64,000 bases of DNA from Kumtagia sp963820075 (GTDB lineage Bacteria; Pseudomonadota; Alphaproteobacteria; Rhizobiales; Rhizobiaceae): assembly GCA_963820075.1 (NCBI GenBank), contig CAWFYS010000006.1, forward strand, positions 744,001-808,000, read 5' to 3'. A program made the translations under genes and the position numbers. Under the pieces are notes generated by a model. The model saw only the letters and a program-made list of their open reading frames with translations. It did no database searches and was not told the DNA's origin. Positions 1-9,546 of the stretch are shown in pieces; the stretch's first letter is position 1; each line of letters opens with the position of its first letter.

Positions 1-352
1 CGAAGAACACCTGGTTGACGCTTTTCGGAGCCAGTTCGGCGATCTTCCTTGCAAGCAGCGTCGGCGTCGGCGTCGTGCAGCGGAAGAAGGAATTGTAATA
101 TGGCAGTTCCTTCATCTGCGCATAAGCGGCCTCGGCCAGCTCGTGCCGGCCGTAGCCGATGTTGACGCACCAAAGGCCGGCCATGGCGTCGAGGATTTCA
201 TTACCTTGCAAATCGTAGATGAACGGCCCGTCGGCGCGTACGATCATGCGGCTGCCGGAAGCGCGCAGGTCCTTATGGTCGGTAAAGGGATGCAGGTGAT
301 GCGCGGCATCGATCCGCTGCAGCAGTTCCAACGAATAATTATGATAGCTCAT
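1..352 (-). CDS. Class III (omega-amino acid type) aminotransferase, N-terminal part
   Basis: The gene runs off the left edge, so only about the first 117 residues are present. The protein begins MSYHNYSLELLQRIDAAHHL and contains the early landmarks of PLP-dependent fold-type I class III aminotransferases: a stretch ending in YDLQGNEILDAMAGLWCVN (about residues 44-62), then IGYGRHELAEA and LPYYNSFF. These match the beta-alanine/omega-amino-acid:pyruvate aminotransferase group usually named 'aspartate aminotransferase family protein'. The catalytic lysine lies outside the window, so the substrate cannot be judged. The start at 352 is the first in-frame ATG of the conserved N-terminus. It is transcribed away from the rest of the window. 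Confidence 0.85.
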   Translation of the reverse strand, partial: MSYHNYSLELLQRIDAAHHLHPFTDHKDLRASGSRMIVRADGPFIYDLQGNEILDAMAGLWCVNIGYGRHELAEAAYAQMKELPYYNSFFRCTTPTPTLLARKIAELAPKSVNQVFF

Positions 353-697
353 GGGGTTAGCCTCTCGTCCTCAATCATTCCGGCTGGTCGCCGGCATGGA
401 CTCAGCGAGAGGTGGAAGGCGGCGAAAAGCCGATGCGCGCGCAAAGGCGCATGAGCTCCGCGCGCCGCGTTCGCGGCGACGGAGTCACGGCGACGCCTGA
501 AATTTTCGCGCGGACGCGTGCCATGGGGTGACCCTAGACGAGAGATCAGTGGACATTCAAGTCACCGACTATGGCGGCCCATTGATCCATTGTTTGTGAA
601 CCCCAGGATTACGGCATTGTCCGCGCGTGAACCTTCAATCGCGCGCGGCTACAGCACTTGGCTGGGCGCGTTCACGGTCAAACCCGGCGGCCAGAAG
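353..697. other. Intergenic stretch without a recognisable gene
   Basis: This is the upstream region of the aminotransferase and the downstream region of the YbaK-type gene. ORFs in it are shadow frames without family resemblance or a ribosome binding site. It presumably holds the aminotransferase promoter, but no clear promoter or terminator was identified. Confidence 0.4.
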
Positions 698-1162
698 TCA
701 GTCGCTGATCCTGCCGTGCGGGATGCCGTACATGAGCCGGCCAAAACCATCGCCGGAAACATGCACCAAAGTGCGGTGGTCGCCGCCTTCGAACCACACC
801 TCCTCGCGGCGTTCCAGCCGATCGTCCACGACACAGGCGATCCGGTAGGGTGCGCCGAGCACCGGCACCGCGCCAGTGTCGCAGTCCGGGAACAGCGCGC
901 TGGCCTCGTCCTCGGAGGCAAGTTCAACGCGCTCGCCAACCAGCGCGCCCACCTTTTCTAGGTCGACATGCCGCGATGCGGGCACCACGGCCAGCAGATA
1001 GCTGCCGTCCCATCGCAGCACCACGCCCTTGGCGAGTCCGCCGCCAGGCACATGGCTTGCTTCGGCCGTCATCGCCGACGAACCGGTCTTGCCGTGACGC
1101 GCCACGTCATAGGGAACGTGGTTGTCCTCCAGATATTCCTGCATGGTAAGCGCGATACCCAT
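698..1162 (-). CDS. YbaK/EbsC-family aminoacyl-tRNA deacylase-like protein
   Basis: A 154-residue single-domain protein. The fold signature is visible: a conserved lysine in LAKGVVLRWDG (about residues 43-53) and the C-terminal FEGGDHRTLVHVSG motif. YbaK/ProX-family proteins hydrolyse mischarged aminoacyl-tRNAs such as Cys- or Ala-tRNA(Pro); which one applies here cannot be told from sequence. The start at 1162 is chosen over a longer in-frame extension because AAGGAG lies just upstream and homology begins here. The 280-bp gap to the next gene upstream suggests its own promoter. Confidence 0.82.
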   Translation of the reverse strand: MGIALTMQEYLEDNHVPYDVARHGKTGSSAMTAEASHVPGGGLAKGVVLRWDGSYLLAVVPASRHVDLEKVGALVGERVELASEDEASALFPDCDTGAVPVLGAPYRIACVVDDRLERREEVWFEGGDHRTLVHVSGDGFGRLMYGIPHGRISD

Positions 1163-1444
1163 CACCGTCTCCTTCGCGTCGCTCGAATGGCGACCGGCGC
1201 GGCGCGATGGACGGCGAGAATACTCCGGGGGCTTCGATTCAACCCATGCCGCACCCGGAAACCGGCTTCTCGCCATGCCCGCCGGCTGGTCGCGCGGCCA
1301 GCCCTCCAGCGGGCGGACCGATCCGCAGAGAAGACTACACCCGTGGGCCAGCATGGGCCAGCGCGAATGCAGGCGCCGCAAAATGGCGGCGCCTTCCCCG
1401 CGCTCTCCGCCATCCTGCGGCGAAGGCCCGTGGTTCAGACACAA

Positions 1445-2395
1445 CTACTGCTGCGCGCCTACCATTTCGTCCCACGTCGCCACGGATGTCTCGCCATTGA
1501 GGAAAGGCAGGACCATGCTGGCCAGTTCCGGCGCGAAGAAGACATCGTAATGGGTACGGTTCGGAATGATCGCCAGGCGATTTCGAGACATGTTTTCGCG
1601 CATCCAGCCCGCATCCTTCAGGCCGCCGCCCAGAAGCTGGTAGAATTTCACGATGTGTTCGGGGCGATACATGTCGCTGTCGCCGAAGACCAGCATGACC
1701 GGCATCGTCAGAGCCTTCACCTCGTCGGACCAGTCGTATGGCACGCGCATATATTCGCCCATCCGATCGAGCAGCTTCGGGAAATCATCCGGCTTGGGGG
1801 CGACCGCCATGTAGCTCTTATACATCGGCGTGTCCTTCATCATATCCGCCATGGCGCCGCTCACCGCGGCCTGCATGGGCAGCATCTCGGGATAGAACCC
1901 ATCCCGCGCGTAGCCGGCGGAGACCAGGGCCAGCCGCCGCACCACGTCCGGATGCTGCACGGCAAGCCGGAAGCCCGCGCCCCCGCCAAACGAATAGCCG
2001 AGCACGTCGACCTGATTGTAGCCAAGCTTTTCCAGAATCGCCGCCAAATCGTCGCCGATCGCCTTGAGGTCGATTGGCCGCTCCCCGAGGGTCGTGCGCC
2101 CGTGTCCCTGCAGGTCGACGCCGATCACAGTGCGGTCCTCCGCCAGTGTCGCCATGACCGGGCCGAACATGTCGATGGAGCCCAACCCGCCATGCAGAAG
2201 CAGCAGTGGCTGACCCTCGCCCCGGATTTCGTAGTAATAGTCGATACCGCGCACTGCTATGCGCCCGCTCCTGGCCGGCGCGGGCGCGGCTTGTGTTTTG
2301 GCTTGCCGGGTCTTCGGCTGCTCCGCTTTCGCCAGGATCGGCATGGCGAGCGTCGCGGCTGATGCAAGAAGCGTGATCAAAGCGGACTTCAGCAT
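1445..2395 (-). CDS. Secreted alpha/beta-hydrolase fold protein
   Basis: 316 residues. The N-terminus (MLKSALITLLASAATLAMPI then LAKA) is a typical Sec signal peptide, followed by an Ala/Pro/Gln-rich linker, so the enzyme is probably periplasmic. The catalytic apparatus is visible: oxyanion segment LLLLHGG (about 65-70), nucleophile elbow GYSFGG with Ser135, acid in VFGDSD, and a C-terminal His in IPNRTHYD. A Tyr/Met-rich lid follows the nucleophile. The ATG at 2395 was preferred over an upstream start because it begins the signal peptide and has GGAG about 8 nt ahead. Substrate unknown. Confidence 0.82.
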   Translation of the reverse strand: MLKSALITLLASAATLAMPILAKAEQPKTRQAKTQAAPAPARSGRIAVRGIDYYYEIRGEGQPLLLLHGGLGSIDMFGPVMATLAEDRTVIGVDLQGHGRTTLGERPIDLKAIGDDLAAILEKLGYNQVDVLGYSFGGGAGFRLAVQHPDVVRRLALVSAGYARDGFYPEMLPMQAAVSGAMADMMKDTPMYKSYMAVAPKPDDFPKLLDRMGEYMRVPYDWSDEVKALTMPVMLVFGDSDMYRPEHIVKFYQLLGGGLKDAGWMRENMSRNRLAIIPNRTHYDVFFAPELASMVLPFLNGETSVATWDEMVGAQQ

Positions 2396-2540
2396 TTCGG
2401 GCTCCGTGTTGCGGCTTGTCCGGCAGCCGTGCTGCCGTTTGCGATACACCGAGGACGCCCGCGACAGACCCGTGCCGACACCCCTCACGAAGAATTCTGG
2501 AAGCCGCCTGGCGCTGGCGGCGTCACTCGCGGCGGTCAAG

Positions 2541-2789
2541 TCAATGGCGCTTGGCGTGGACGAGATAGGCATTGATCTCCGTCTCGCCCAGCCATTTCGC
2601 GGCTTCCAGCCGGTGCAGCCCTTCCACCAGAATGTGGCGTTTGCCGTCGTGGCGGACCAGGATCGGTGTCTTCAGACCGTTTTCGAGCATGTCCTCGGCC
2701 AGCAGCCGGACCGTCTCGGGATGTAAAGTCTTGCGCCGGGCAGTCGGCACATAAATGTCGTCCACCGGAACCTTCTGAACCCGAAGCAT
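2541..2789 (-). CDS. Small ParB-N-terminal-like (ParB/sulfiredoxin fold) protein
   Basis: 82 residues consisting of only a ParB N-terminal-like domain: VPVDDIYVPTARRKTLHPE, then LAEDMLENGLKTPILVR and the ligand-binding LVEGLHRLEAAKWLGE, which resembles the GxHR motif of ParB-type nucleotide-binding domains. There is no helix-turn-helix or dimer domain, so it is not a partition protein. The ATG at 2789 is placed 6 nt after GGAGGG; an alternative ATG at 2795 lies directly on that Shine-Dalgarno and is less likely. The role is unknown. It sits 116 nt upstream of and codirectional with no obvious partner. Confidence 0.7.
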   Translation of the reverse strand: MLRVQKVPVDDIYVPTARRKTLHPETVRLLAEDMLENGLKTPILVRHDGKRHILVEGLHRLEAAKWLGETEINAYLVHAKRH

Positions 2790-2905
2790 CGCCATCCCTC
2801 CGCAACTGGCGGTCGCGGAACCGCATTGAAATTGGATAGACGATTTTCCTGCCCAATGCGAGAACCGAGCGCCCGCTCGCGATCGGCGTGCCCGGGCCAA
2901 GCCGG

Positions 2906-3604
2906 CTATCCAGTCGCGCCGGCCACATCGAGTGCGACGCGAGCCATGCCGCGAAACAGTTCGGGGCGTTCCGACAAGGCGGTTTCCTCGCCGGTCAGCA
3001 GACTGTCGACAACCGTGCAGATCGAGAGGGCGCGGAAGCCGAGCGCTTTTGCAAGCGTGAACAGGTTCGCGGTTTCCATGTCCACGGCGATGATGCCCCT
3101 CGCCCTCGGCAGGTCGAAACGCGTCGCCTGCTCGGGATGGTAAAAGAGGTCGCTGGAAACCATCGAACCGACATGACAGGCAACCGAAACCCTGGCCGCG
3201 GCTTCGATCGCCCGCTGGAAGAGGTCGGGATCCGGCCTGCCGGATGCCGCGTTGCTTTCCAGATCCGTGTCCATGACCGCGCTTTCGGCGATGAATACAT
3301 CGCGGATCGGGGTTTGCGTCGTCAGTGCCCCGCAGGAGCCGATGCGGATGATCGTCCGCACGCCGTAGAACGCCACCAGTTCATGGATATAAATGGAAAA
3401 TGACGGCCGGCCCATGCCGGTCGCCTGCAGGCTGATCCGCTTTCCCTGATAGTAGCCGGTAAAGCCGACCGCGCCGCGAACTCTGTTGACGCATATCGGG
3501 TTGTCGAGAAAGGCCTCGGCAATCCATTGTGCCCTGAGCGGATCGCCTGGCACCAGCACAGTTTCCGCGTAGTCGCCCCGTGAAGCCTCATTGTGCGGTG
3601 TCAT
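2906..3604 (-). CDS. deoD: Purine-nucleoside phosphorylase, DeoD type
   Basis: 232 residues, the normal length of hexameric DeoD-type phosphorylases, which split purine (deoxy)nucleosides to base plus (deoxy)ribose-1-phosphate. Visible landmarks are the phosphate-site region VLVPGDPLRAQWIA near the N-terminus, ATGMGRPSFSIYIHEL, IIRIGSCGAL, the MVSSDLFY segment and the substrate-binding AVDMETANLF (family norm VEMEAA). The upstream neighbour CckA runs in the same direction, but the gap and unrelated roles suggest separate transcription. Confidence 0.92.
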   Translation of the reverse strand: MTPHNEASRGDYAETVLVPGDPLRAQWIAEAFLDNPICVNRVRGAVGFTGYYQGKRISLQATGMGRPSFSIYIHELVAFYGVRTIIRIGSCGALTTQTPIRDVFIAESAVMDTDLESNAASGRPDPDLFQRAIEAAARVSVACHVGSMVSSDLFYHPEQATRFDLPRARGIIAVDMETANLFTLAKALGFRALSICTVVDSLLTGEETALSERPELFRGMARVALDVAGATG

Positions 3605-3661
3605 CGTTGCCTCGAACGTACCCGTGGCGAACTGCTACGATCGGCCGACCGTCCGGTCCGC

Positions 3662-6301
3662 TCATCCGCCTTCAAGCATTTCCTTCACGACCGTCGCGAG
3701 TTGTTTCAGCGAAAACGGCTTGGGCAGGAAACCGAACTTCGCGTCAGCCGGCAAGTTCTTCGCGAACGCATCCTCCGCATAACCCGAAACAAATATGAAT
3801 TTTATGTCCGGGTCGCGCTTGCGCAGTTCACCGAGCAGCGTCGGCCCGTCCATTTCCGGCATGACCACGTCGGACACCACTATGTCCACCTTGCCTTTGA
3901 GTTCCTCATAGACCTGAAGGGCCTCGATGCCGGACGAGGCCTCGTGAACGGTATAGCCGCGCGAGGTCAGCGCGCGCATGCCTCCCATGCGCACGGCATC
4001 CTCGTCTTCGACGAGCAGGACGCAGGCGGAACCCGAAAGGTCGCGCGTCGCTTCGGGTTGTTTGACCGGCGCGCCCGCCGGGGCGGCACCTGTCCTGGCG
4101 GGAGCCTGCGCCGCGCGCCCCTCGGCGCCTTCCGGCCTGGGCGCGGCCTCCAGTGCCGCGTCGCGCGCCTCGGGGACATGACGCGGCAGAAAAATGCGGA
4201 ATACCGTGCCCTTGCCGACCTCGGATTCGCAAAAGATATAGCCTCCCGTCTGCTTGATGATGCCGTACACCATCGACAGGCCCAGGCCCGTGCCCTTGCC
4301 GACTTCCTTGGTCGTGAAGAACGGCTCGAAGATTTTCTTCAGCACCTCTGGAGCAATTCCCGTTCCGCTATCCTCTATCTCGACCAGCACGAAGTCGCCG
4401 CTCCCGAGCTCGCGATGATAGGAGGACGATCGCGCCTCGTCCGTGCTGACGTTCCTCGTGCGCACCGTGAGCGATCCGCCCGACGGCATGGCATCGCGCG
4501 CATTGACCGCAAGATTGACGATCACCTGTTCGAACTGGCTGATGTCGACTTTCACCGGCCACAGATCGCGGCCGTGATCGACCTTGAGCTTGATGTTGTT
4601 GCCGACCAGGCGCGTCAGCAGCATGCGCAGGTCGGCCAGCACGTCGGTCAGGCTGAGGACTTCCGGCCGAAGCGTCTGCTTGCGCGAGAAGGCGAGAAGT
4701 TGCCGGACAAGCGACGCCGCCCGGTTCGCATTCTGCTTGATGTTCATGATGTCCGGGAAGGACGGATCGGACGGCCTGTGGTTGGTGAGCAGAAGGTCGG
4801 AAGCCATGATGATGGCCGTCAGCACGTTGTTGAAGTCGTGCGCGATGCCGCCCGCCAACTGTCCGACGGCCTGCATCTTCTGGCTTTGCGCCATCTGGCC
4901 TTCCAGCGCCTTCTGCTCGGTCGTATCCACGGCATAGACGATCGCGGCCTCTTCCGCGGCGTCACCCTCGGATGAATCGGCCACCGCGTTTACGTAGAGC
5001 CGGACGTGGCGCTCCTCGTTGTTGGGCAGGACGGTCTCGATCGGATCGATGTCCGCCTGCCTGCGGCGAGCCTTTTCGAGCGCGAGCGCAAAGACCGGCC
5101 GGTCGCGCTCGTGGATGACCGAATCAAAGCGGATATGCCTGTCGATCGCATCGCGGTCGACAACCGTCGCGAACAGCGAAAAGAACGGTGCGTTGGTGCG
5201 CAGGATGCGTCCGCGCTGATCGACGCCGGCGATCGCCATCGGGGTGGAGTTGAAGAATCGCGTGAAGCGTATCTCCGAAGCCCTCAGATTCGATGAGGAA
5301 TCCTCGCCTTGCGTCCGGTTCAGGACGACCGTGCGTGTCGGGCCGCTGGAGCCATCCCTGTTGGCGGTGACACGATGCAGCAAGCGCACCGGCAGCGCCT
5401 GCCCCGTTGCCATTGCGAGATCGAGATCGATGACGGCGTTCCTGGTCGTGCCGGGATCGGCCTTCACGGCACGGATCAGCGCCATGCCGTCGCCCGCGAC
5501 AATCTCGCCGAGCGTCAGGTCGCCGGGCGTGAAACTTGCCAGATCGACGCCCAGCCATTCTGCCAGCGTGGAATTGACGTAGGTGATACGGCTTTCGGCA
5601 TCGGCGGCGAAAAAGCCGGCCGGCGCGTGATCGAGATGGTCGATCGCTTGTTGCAGATCGAGGAAAAACCGCTCCTGTTCGGCCCGCTCGCGCGAAATGT
5701 CGGCGAGTTGCCAGGCCGAGAAAAATTGCCGCTCACCCGGTATCTTGAAGGTTCGCGCCTGTGCGCGGTACCAGCGCGGGCCGCCATTGGCGCCCGGTCT
5801 CAGCGAGCGGGCCAAACGAAACTCGCCCGAACCGGGCTGTCCGTCCCTGAGATCGGAGGCCAGCCGGTAGATCGCATCCGCGGCCTCGGGCACATCGGAA
5901 AGAAGCGCCTCCACCGTGCGCAGGTCGGAAGCGCTGGTGGCGCCCGTCATATCCGCGTAGGCTCGGTTGGCGTAGACTATCCTCCCCTTGCTGTCGGTGA
6001 CGACCAGCCCTTGCGCCATGGAATCGATGAAAGACTTCGACAGTTCGTCGGTCGTCGAGCGGGAAGCGATCTGCACGAAACCGATAGCGGCGGCGAACAG
6101 GAAGCCGACACCCGTCATCGCGAGGACGCCGAGCATGCCAAGCAGAAACGGATCGCCAAGGCGCTCACGAAATATGCCGAAGACGACGGCCGTGACGGTG
6201 AGCACAAGGATGAACAAAATCAGCCGTGTGATCGCGCCGGGTCGCGTGCCTTGGTCGACGACCGGGACGGGATAAAAGTCGCCTCGGTTGTCCTTGGCCA
6301 T
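3662..6301 (-). CDS. cckA: Cell-cycle hybrid histidine kinase CckA
   Basis: About 879 residues. Two membrane segments near the N-terminus (around 5-27 and 34-60 after the start), PAS-type sensor regions, a HisKA box GGIAHDFNN, HATPase motifs (NLAVNARDAMPSGG, then the DSGTGIAPEV and KGTGLGLSMVYG boxes), an Ala/Pro-rich linker, and a C-terminal receiver with phosphoacceptor Asp in DIVVSDVVMPEMDG and Lys in LPKPFS. This architecture is CckA, the hub kinase/phosphatase that signals through ChpT to CtrA and CpdR in alphaproteobacteria. The start MAKDNRGDFYPVPVVD at 6301 fits relatives; a longer GTG start at 6364 with AAGGAG only 3 nt ahead is possible. Confidence 0.93.
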   Translation of the reverse strand: MAKDNRGDFYPVPVVDQGTRPGAITRLILFILVLTVTAVVFGIFRERLGDPFLLGMLGVLAMTGVGFLFAAAIGFVQIASRSTTDELSKSFIDSMAQGLVVTDSKGRIVYANRAYADMTGATSASDLRTVEALLSDVPEAADAIYRLASDLRDGQPGSGEFRLARSLRPGANGGPRWYRAQARTFKIPGERQFFSAWQLADISRERAEQERFFLDLQQAIDHLDHAPAGFFAADAESRITYVNSTLAEWLGVDLASFTPGDLTLGEIVAGDGMALIRAVKADPGTTRNAVIDLDLAMATGQALPVRLLHRVTANRDGSSGPTRTVVLNRTQGEDSSSNLRASEIRFTRFFNSTPMAIAGVDQRGRILRTNAPFFSLFATVVDRDAIDRHIRFDSVIHERDRPVFALALEKARRRQADIDPIETVLPNNEERHVRLYVNAVADSSEGDAAEEAAIVYAVDTTEQKALEGQMAQSQKMQAVGQLAGGIAHDFNNVLTAIIMASDLLLTNHRPSDPSFPDIMNIKQNANRAASLVRQLLAFSRKQTLRPEVLSLTDVLADLRMLLTRLVGNNIKLKVDHGRDLWPVKVDISQFEQVIVNLAVNARDAMPSGGSLTVRTRNVSTDEARSSSYHRELGSGDFVLVEIEDSGTGIAPEVLKKIFEPFFTTKEVGKGTGLGLSMVYGIIKQTGGYIFCESEVGKGTVFRIFLPRHVPEARDAALEAAPRPEGAEGRAAQAPARTGAAPAGAPVKQPEATRDLSGSACVLLVEDEDAVRMGGMRALTSRGYTVHEASSGIEALQVYEELKGKVDIVVSDVVMPEMDGPTLLGELRKRDPDIKFIFVSGYAEDAFAKNLPADAKFGFLPKPFSLKQLATVVKEMLEGG

Positions 6302-6560
6302 CAGAGCGCGATCCCCGCCATCTTCCGCTGCACTGCCCCTCGTTCGAATCGCCTCGAAAACCACATTCTCCTTAGCCTGAAAAGCCCCTCCGCAGAAAGG
6401 TTCCCCACATTTCGTTCGGGCGCCGCGACGCGGGACCCCGGATTCAGGGCGCGAGCCGCTGCTTCACCTCACCTCAAAGCAAGACATGGAAAGTCGAACT
6501 AAACTCCTCAACCTTTTTGTCGCCGACGCGTTGGTCATGGACGAACGAGGAGAGATTGCG

Positions 6561-7541
6561 ATGCCGACACCGAACCGCAACGAGGCAGACAGCGAAGCGA
6601 AAAAACAGCGGGCGATCCAGAAAGGCGTGGACCGGGCGGACGCGCGCGGCAAAAAAGACCGAAGCGACGCGCGCGCAATGCAGGCCGGGGCGCGACAATA
6701 TCCGGAACCGCCCTTCCCGAAGCAGCACCACCCAAAGCCGGGCGAAGAGTGGAAGATCGACCCGCCGCCGATGTATGAAGCGCCCTTCTACATCGGCTCG
6801 AAGAAGCTCGACGGAAAGGTCGCGCTGATCACCGGCGGCGATTCGGGAATAGGCCGGGCGGTGGCCGTGCTTTTTGCGCGCGAAGGAGCCGATATAGCGC
6901 TCGCCTACCTGACCGAGGAACGGGACGCAAAGCAGACGAAGAAGGCGGTGGAAGCCGAGGGCCGGCGCTGCATCCTCCTGCCCGGCGACGTTACGGAGCG
7001 CGACTACTGCCGGAAGGCGGTCGCGGAAACGGTCAGATTGCTAGGCGGGCTGGATGTGCTGGTCAACAACGCGGCCTTTCAGGTTCATGCCGCCGATTTC
7101 GAAGATTTGACGGTGGAGCATTTCGACACGACGTTGAAGACCAACCTGTACGGCTATTTCCATATGGCTCAGGAGGCTGTGCCGCACATGAAGCCAGGCT
7201 CGGCCATCGTCAACACCGGATCCGTGACCGGCATCGACGGCAGCAAGGAACTGGTCGACTATTCCATGACGAAAGGCGGCATTCACGCCTTCACGCGCGC
7301 GCTTGCGGGAAATCTCATCGCCAAAGGCATTCGCGTAAACTGCGTGGCTCCGGGGCCGGTCTGGACCCCGCTCAACCCGTCGGAGAAGAGAGCCGAGGAT
7401 GTCTCGAAGTTCGGCGGAAAGACACCGATGCAGCGGCCGGCCCAGCCGGAGGAGATCGCACCGGCTTTCGTGTTTTTGGCCTCGCCGCACTGTTCGAGCT
7501 ATATTACCGGCGAGATACTGCCCATTATCGGCGGTTATTGA
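6561..7541 (+). CDS. SDR-family oxidoreductase, general-stress type
   Basis: 326 residues. A charged, Lys/Arg-rich N-terminal extension of about 90 residues precedes a classical Rossmann SDR: TGGDSGIGRAVA cofactor loop, NNAAF, catalytic Ser in NTGSVTG, YSMTKGG (YxxxK pair) and a C-terminal CSSYITGEILPIIGG. The extended N-terminus (KQHHPKPGEEWKIDPPPMYE) is typical of the YghA/YdaD 'glucose/ribitol dehydrogenase-like' stress proteins. The ATG at 6561 is preceded by GAGGAGAG; the in-frame extension upstream lacks support. It is divergent from cckA. Substrate not determinable. Confidence 0.88.
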   Translation: MPTPNRNEADSEAKKQRAIQKGVDRADARGKKDRSDARAMQAGARQYPEPPFPKQHHPKPGEEWKIDPPPMYEAPFYIGSKKLDGKVALITGGDSGIGRAVAVLFAREGADIALAYLTEERDAKQTKKAVEAEGRRCILLPGDVTERDYCRKAVAETVRLLGGLDVLVNNAAFQVHAADFEDLTVEHFDTTLKTNLYGYFHMAQEAVPHMKPGSAIVNTGSVTGIDGSKELVDYSMTKGGIHAFTRALAGNLIAKGIRVNCVAPGPVWTPLNPSEKRAEDVSKFGGKTPMQRPAQPEEIAPAFVFLASPHCSSYITGEILPIIGGY

Positions 7542-7557
7542 AGGATCGCGGCCGTGG

Positions 7558-8976
7558 TCAGTTGACGGGTCCCGGTCCGCCCAACTGCTCCATGTCGTCG
7601 CGCGGACGCCCCTGACCGGCCAGCCAGTTGGCAAGAACGGTGAGAACCCACAGCACGATGCCGATTCCAAGCAGCACGCCGGCTATCTTGTACTGAACGG
7701 GATCGCGCCCGGTCCATGGCCCCGTGAGAAAGGCGCAGCATATCGCGCCCACCACCGGCAGGAGCGTCGGCGCGCGGAAATGCGAATGTTCCACGCGATC
7801 TTTCCGCAGCACCAGCACCGCGATGTTGACGACAGTGAAAACGCATAGCAGCAGCAGCGCCGTCGTGCCGCCCAGTGCCGGCACCGCGCCGACAAAGCTG
7901 ATCAGCCCGAAGGCAAGCAGCGTGGTGAAGCCGATCGCGACATAGGGCGTGCGCCTGGTCGGATGCACCTTGCCGAGCGAGGTCGGCAGCACCTGCTCGC
8001 GGCTCATGCCATAGACGAGGCGGCTCGCCATCAGCATGTTGATCAACGCGCTGTTGGCCACGGCGAACATGGTGATGAAGCCGAAGATGCTGATCGGGAA
8101 ATTCGGTGCACCCGCCTGCACGACCTGCAGCAGCGGCGTCTCGCCCTCGCCGAGTTTCTCGGGAGCCACCAATGTGATCGCCGAAATCGAAACGAGCACA
8201 TAGATCACGCCTGTGATCAGCAGGCCGGCCAGCAGCACCTTCGGAAAAATGCGGGTCGGCTGCTTGCATTCCTCGACCATATTGACCGAATCCTCGAAGC
8301 CGACCATGGCGAAGAAGGCGAGCGTGGTCGCCGCAATGACCGACCAGATCGCACCTCGATCGGCCGCCGCGTTGAACTGGGTGACGCGTGCAACGTCGCC
8401 TTGTCCGGTACCGATCGCCCACAGGCCGATGACAATGATGATAAGAAGACCGGTCAGTTCGACGCAGGTCAGCACCACATTGGCCTTCACGCTCTCGCCG
8501 ACCCCGCGGAAATTGACGACCGCCACGACCGCCATGAACGCAAGGCCGAGCAGGGTGATGCCGAGGCCACCACCTTCAAGCCCAAGGCCGAAGGCGCCGG
8601 ACATATTGGCCGCGAACGCACGCGACGCCGTGGACGCCGAGGTTATACCCGAACACATCACTGCAAAGGCGACGATGAAGGTGACGAAGTGAATGCCGAA
8701 TGCCTTGTGGGTGTAAAGTGCCGCTCCGGCGGCCCGCGGATATTTCGTTACCAGTTCGAGGTAGCTGAACGCCGTCACCAGTGCGACGGCGAAGGCCACC
8801 AGGAACGGCAGCCAGACCACGCCTCCTACCTGCTTGGCGACTTGGCCGGTTAAGGCGTAGATGCCCGTGCCCAATATATCGCCGACGATGAAGAGCAGAA
8901 GCAGCCACGGACCCATCACGCGATGCAGGCTTGGCTCGACGGCAACGGTCTGGCGGGGAACGGCGACCTCGGCCAT
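7558..8976 (-). CDS. APC-superfamily amino acid permease
   Basis: 472 residues with about 12 hydrophobic segments and the helix-1 signature GDILGTGIYALTGQVAKQVG of the amino acid-polyamine-organocation family, followed by YLELVTKYPRAAGAALY. This is an inner-membrane transporter for amino acids or related amines; specificity cannot be assigned. The start at 8976 has GGAGG about 7 nt upstream. It converges on the SDR gene with only 16 nt between stops. Confidence 0.88.
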   Translation of the reverse strand: MAEVAVPRQTVAVEPSLHRVMGPWLLLLFIVGDILGTGIYALTGQVAKQVGGVVWLPFLVAFAVALVTAFSYLELVTKYPRAAGAALYTHKAFGIHFVTFIVAFAVMCSGITSASTASRAFAANMSGAFGLGLEGGGLGITLLGLAFMAVVAVVNFRGVGESVKANVVLTCVELTGLLIIIVIGLWAIGTGQGDVARVTQFNAAADRGAIWSVIAATTLAFFAMVGFEDSVNMVEECKQPTRIFPKVLLAGLLITGVIYVLVSISAITLVAPEKLGEGETPLLQVVQAGAPNFPISIFGFITMFAVANSALINMLMASRLVYGMSREQVLPTSLGKVHPTRRTPYVAIGFTTLLAFGLISFVGAVPALGGTTALLLLCVFTVVNIAVLVLRKDRVEHSHFRAPTLLPVVGAICCAFLTGPWTGRDPVQYKIAGVLLGIGIVLWVLTVLANWLAGQGRPRDDMEQLGGPGPVN

Positions 8977-9035
8977 GGAAATACCTCCACTGCGCGTTTC
9001 GCAACACCGGCACTTCGCGGGACCATCCGCAGTAT

Positions 9036-9087
9036 GTGCGGCCTCCCGTAAGAGTTGCGCAGGATAGGCGAAAGATCAACGGGAAAA
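9036..9087. repeat. Left copy of an imperfect direct repeat flanking the higBA locus
   Basis: A segment containing CGTAAGAGTTGCG and GCGAAAGATCAACGG resembles 9953-10000, which reads CGTAGAAGTTGCG and ACGAAAGATCAACGG in the same orientation. The two copies bracket the toxin-antitoxin locus. Confidence 0.45.
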
Positions 9088-9219
9088 CGGGGGTCGTTGC
9101 GGAAAGGGGCGGATTCCCAATTCAAGGAAGGATTCGAGACACAAATTGCGTGTTTGAACGACGGCAGTTCGAGCAGCCGGAGAGCAAGCAGTAGGCAGAC
9201 TGCTTGCACACAAGATCGG

Positions 9220-9248
9220 TTGACGTACTACGTTTCTCGTAGTACGCT
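9220..9248 (+). promoter_or_regulatory. higBA promoter with palindromic operator
   Basis: TTGACG (9220-9225) and TACGCT (9243-9248) are spaced by 17 bp and form a plausible sigma-70-type promoter. A perfect 9-bp inverted repeat, CGTACTACG and CGTAGTACG (9224-9232 and 9238-9246, 5-nt centre), fills the spacer, the usual placement of an autoregulatory HigA operator. The predicted transcription start falls at about 9255, which is the A of the higB ATG, and no Shine-Dalgarno precedes that ATG, so the transcript could be leaderless (inference). Confidence 0.6.
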
Positions 9249-9254
9249 ATATAC

Positions 9255-9533
9255 ATGATCAAGACATGGGCCAACAGTGCTACCGAGCGATTTGCGTTGG
9301 ACGGCAGGAACAAGTTTTCGGGCATGGACGAAGACTTGGCGCGGCGCTTGATTGCACTGAATACCGCAAAAACGTTGGTGCGATCTTAGTCCGTTGAAGT
9401 CGGTTAACTTGCACGCTTTGAAGGGTGACCGCAAAGGACAATGGGCGATCAACATAAACGGTCCCTGGCGCGCCTCTGCTTCCGGTTCAAGGATGGAAAT
9501 GCCTGGGATGTCGAGATCACAGATTACCATTGA
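9255..9533 (+). pseudogene. higB: HigB/RelE-type toxin, frameshifted
   Basis: Three frames together give a HigB-like toxin: MIKTWANSATERFALDGRNK and following residues (frame from 9255), then LKSVNLHALKGDRKGQWAIN (one frame over), then LCFRFKDGNAWDVEITDYH ending at a TGA at 9531-9533. The first break is one extra base near 9381 (GTG-C-GAT) and creates a stop after 44 codons; the second is two extra bases near 9472 in GGCGCGCC. The shifts sum to three, so the overall span stays in phase and matches the family length of about 92 residues. As written the mRNA endoribonuclease toxin cannot be made. Either real inactivation or sequence error is possible. Confidence 0.75.
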
Positions 9534-9546
9534 AAGGACAACGAAC

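Noticed and set aside
6302..6364. Longer GTG start for cckA
   Set aside because: AAGGAG is only 3 nt from the GTG and the extra residues are not family-like; kept only as an alternative.
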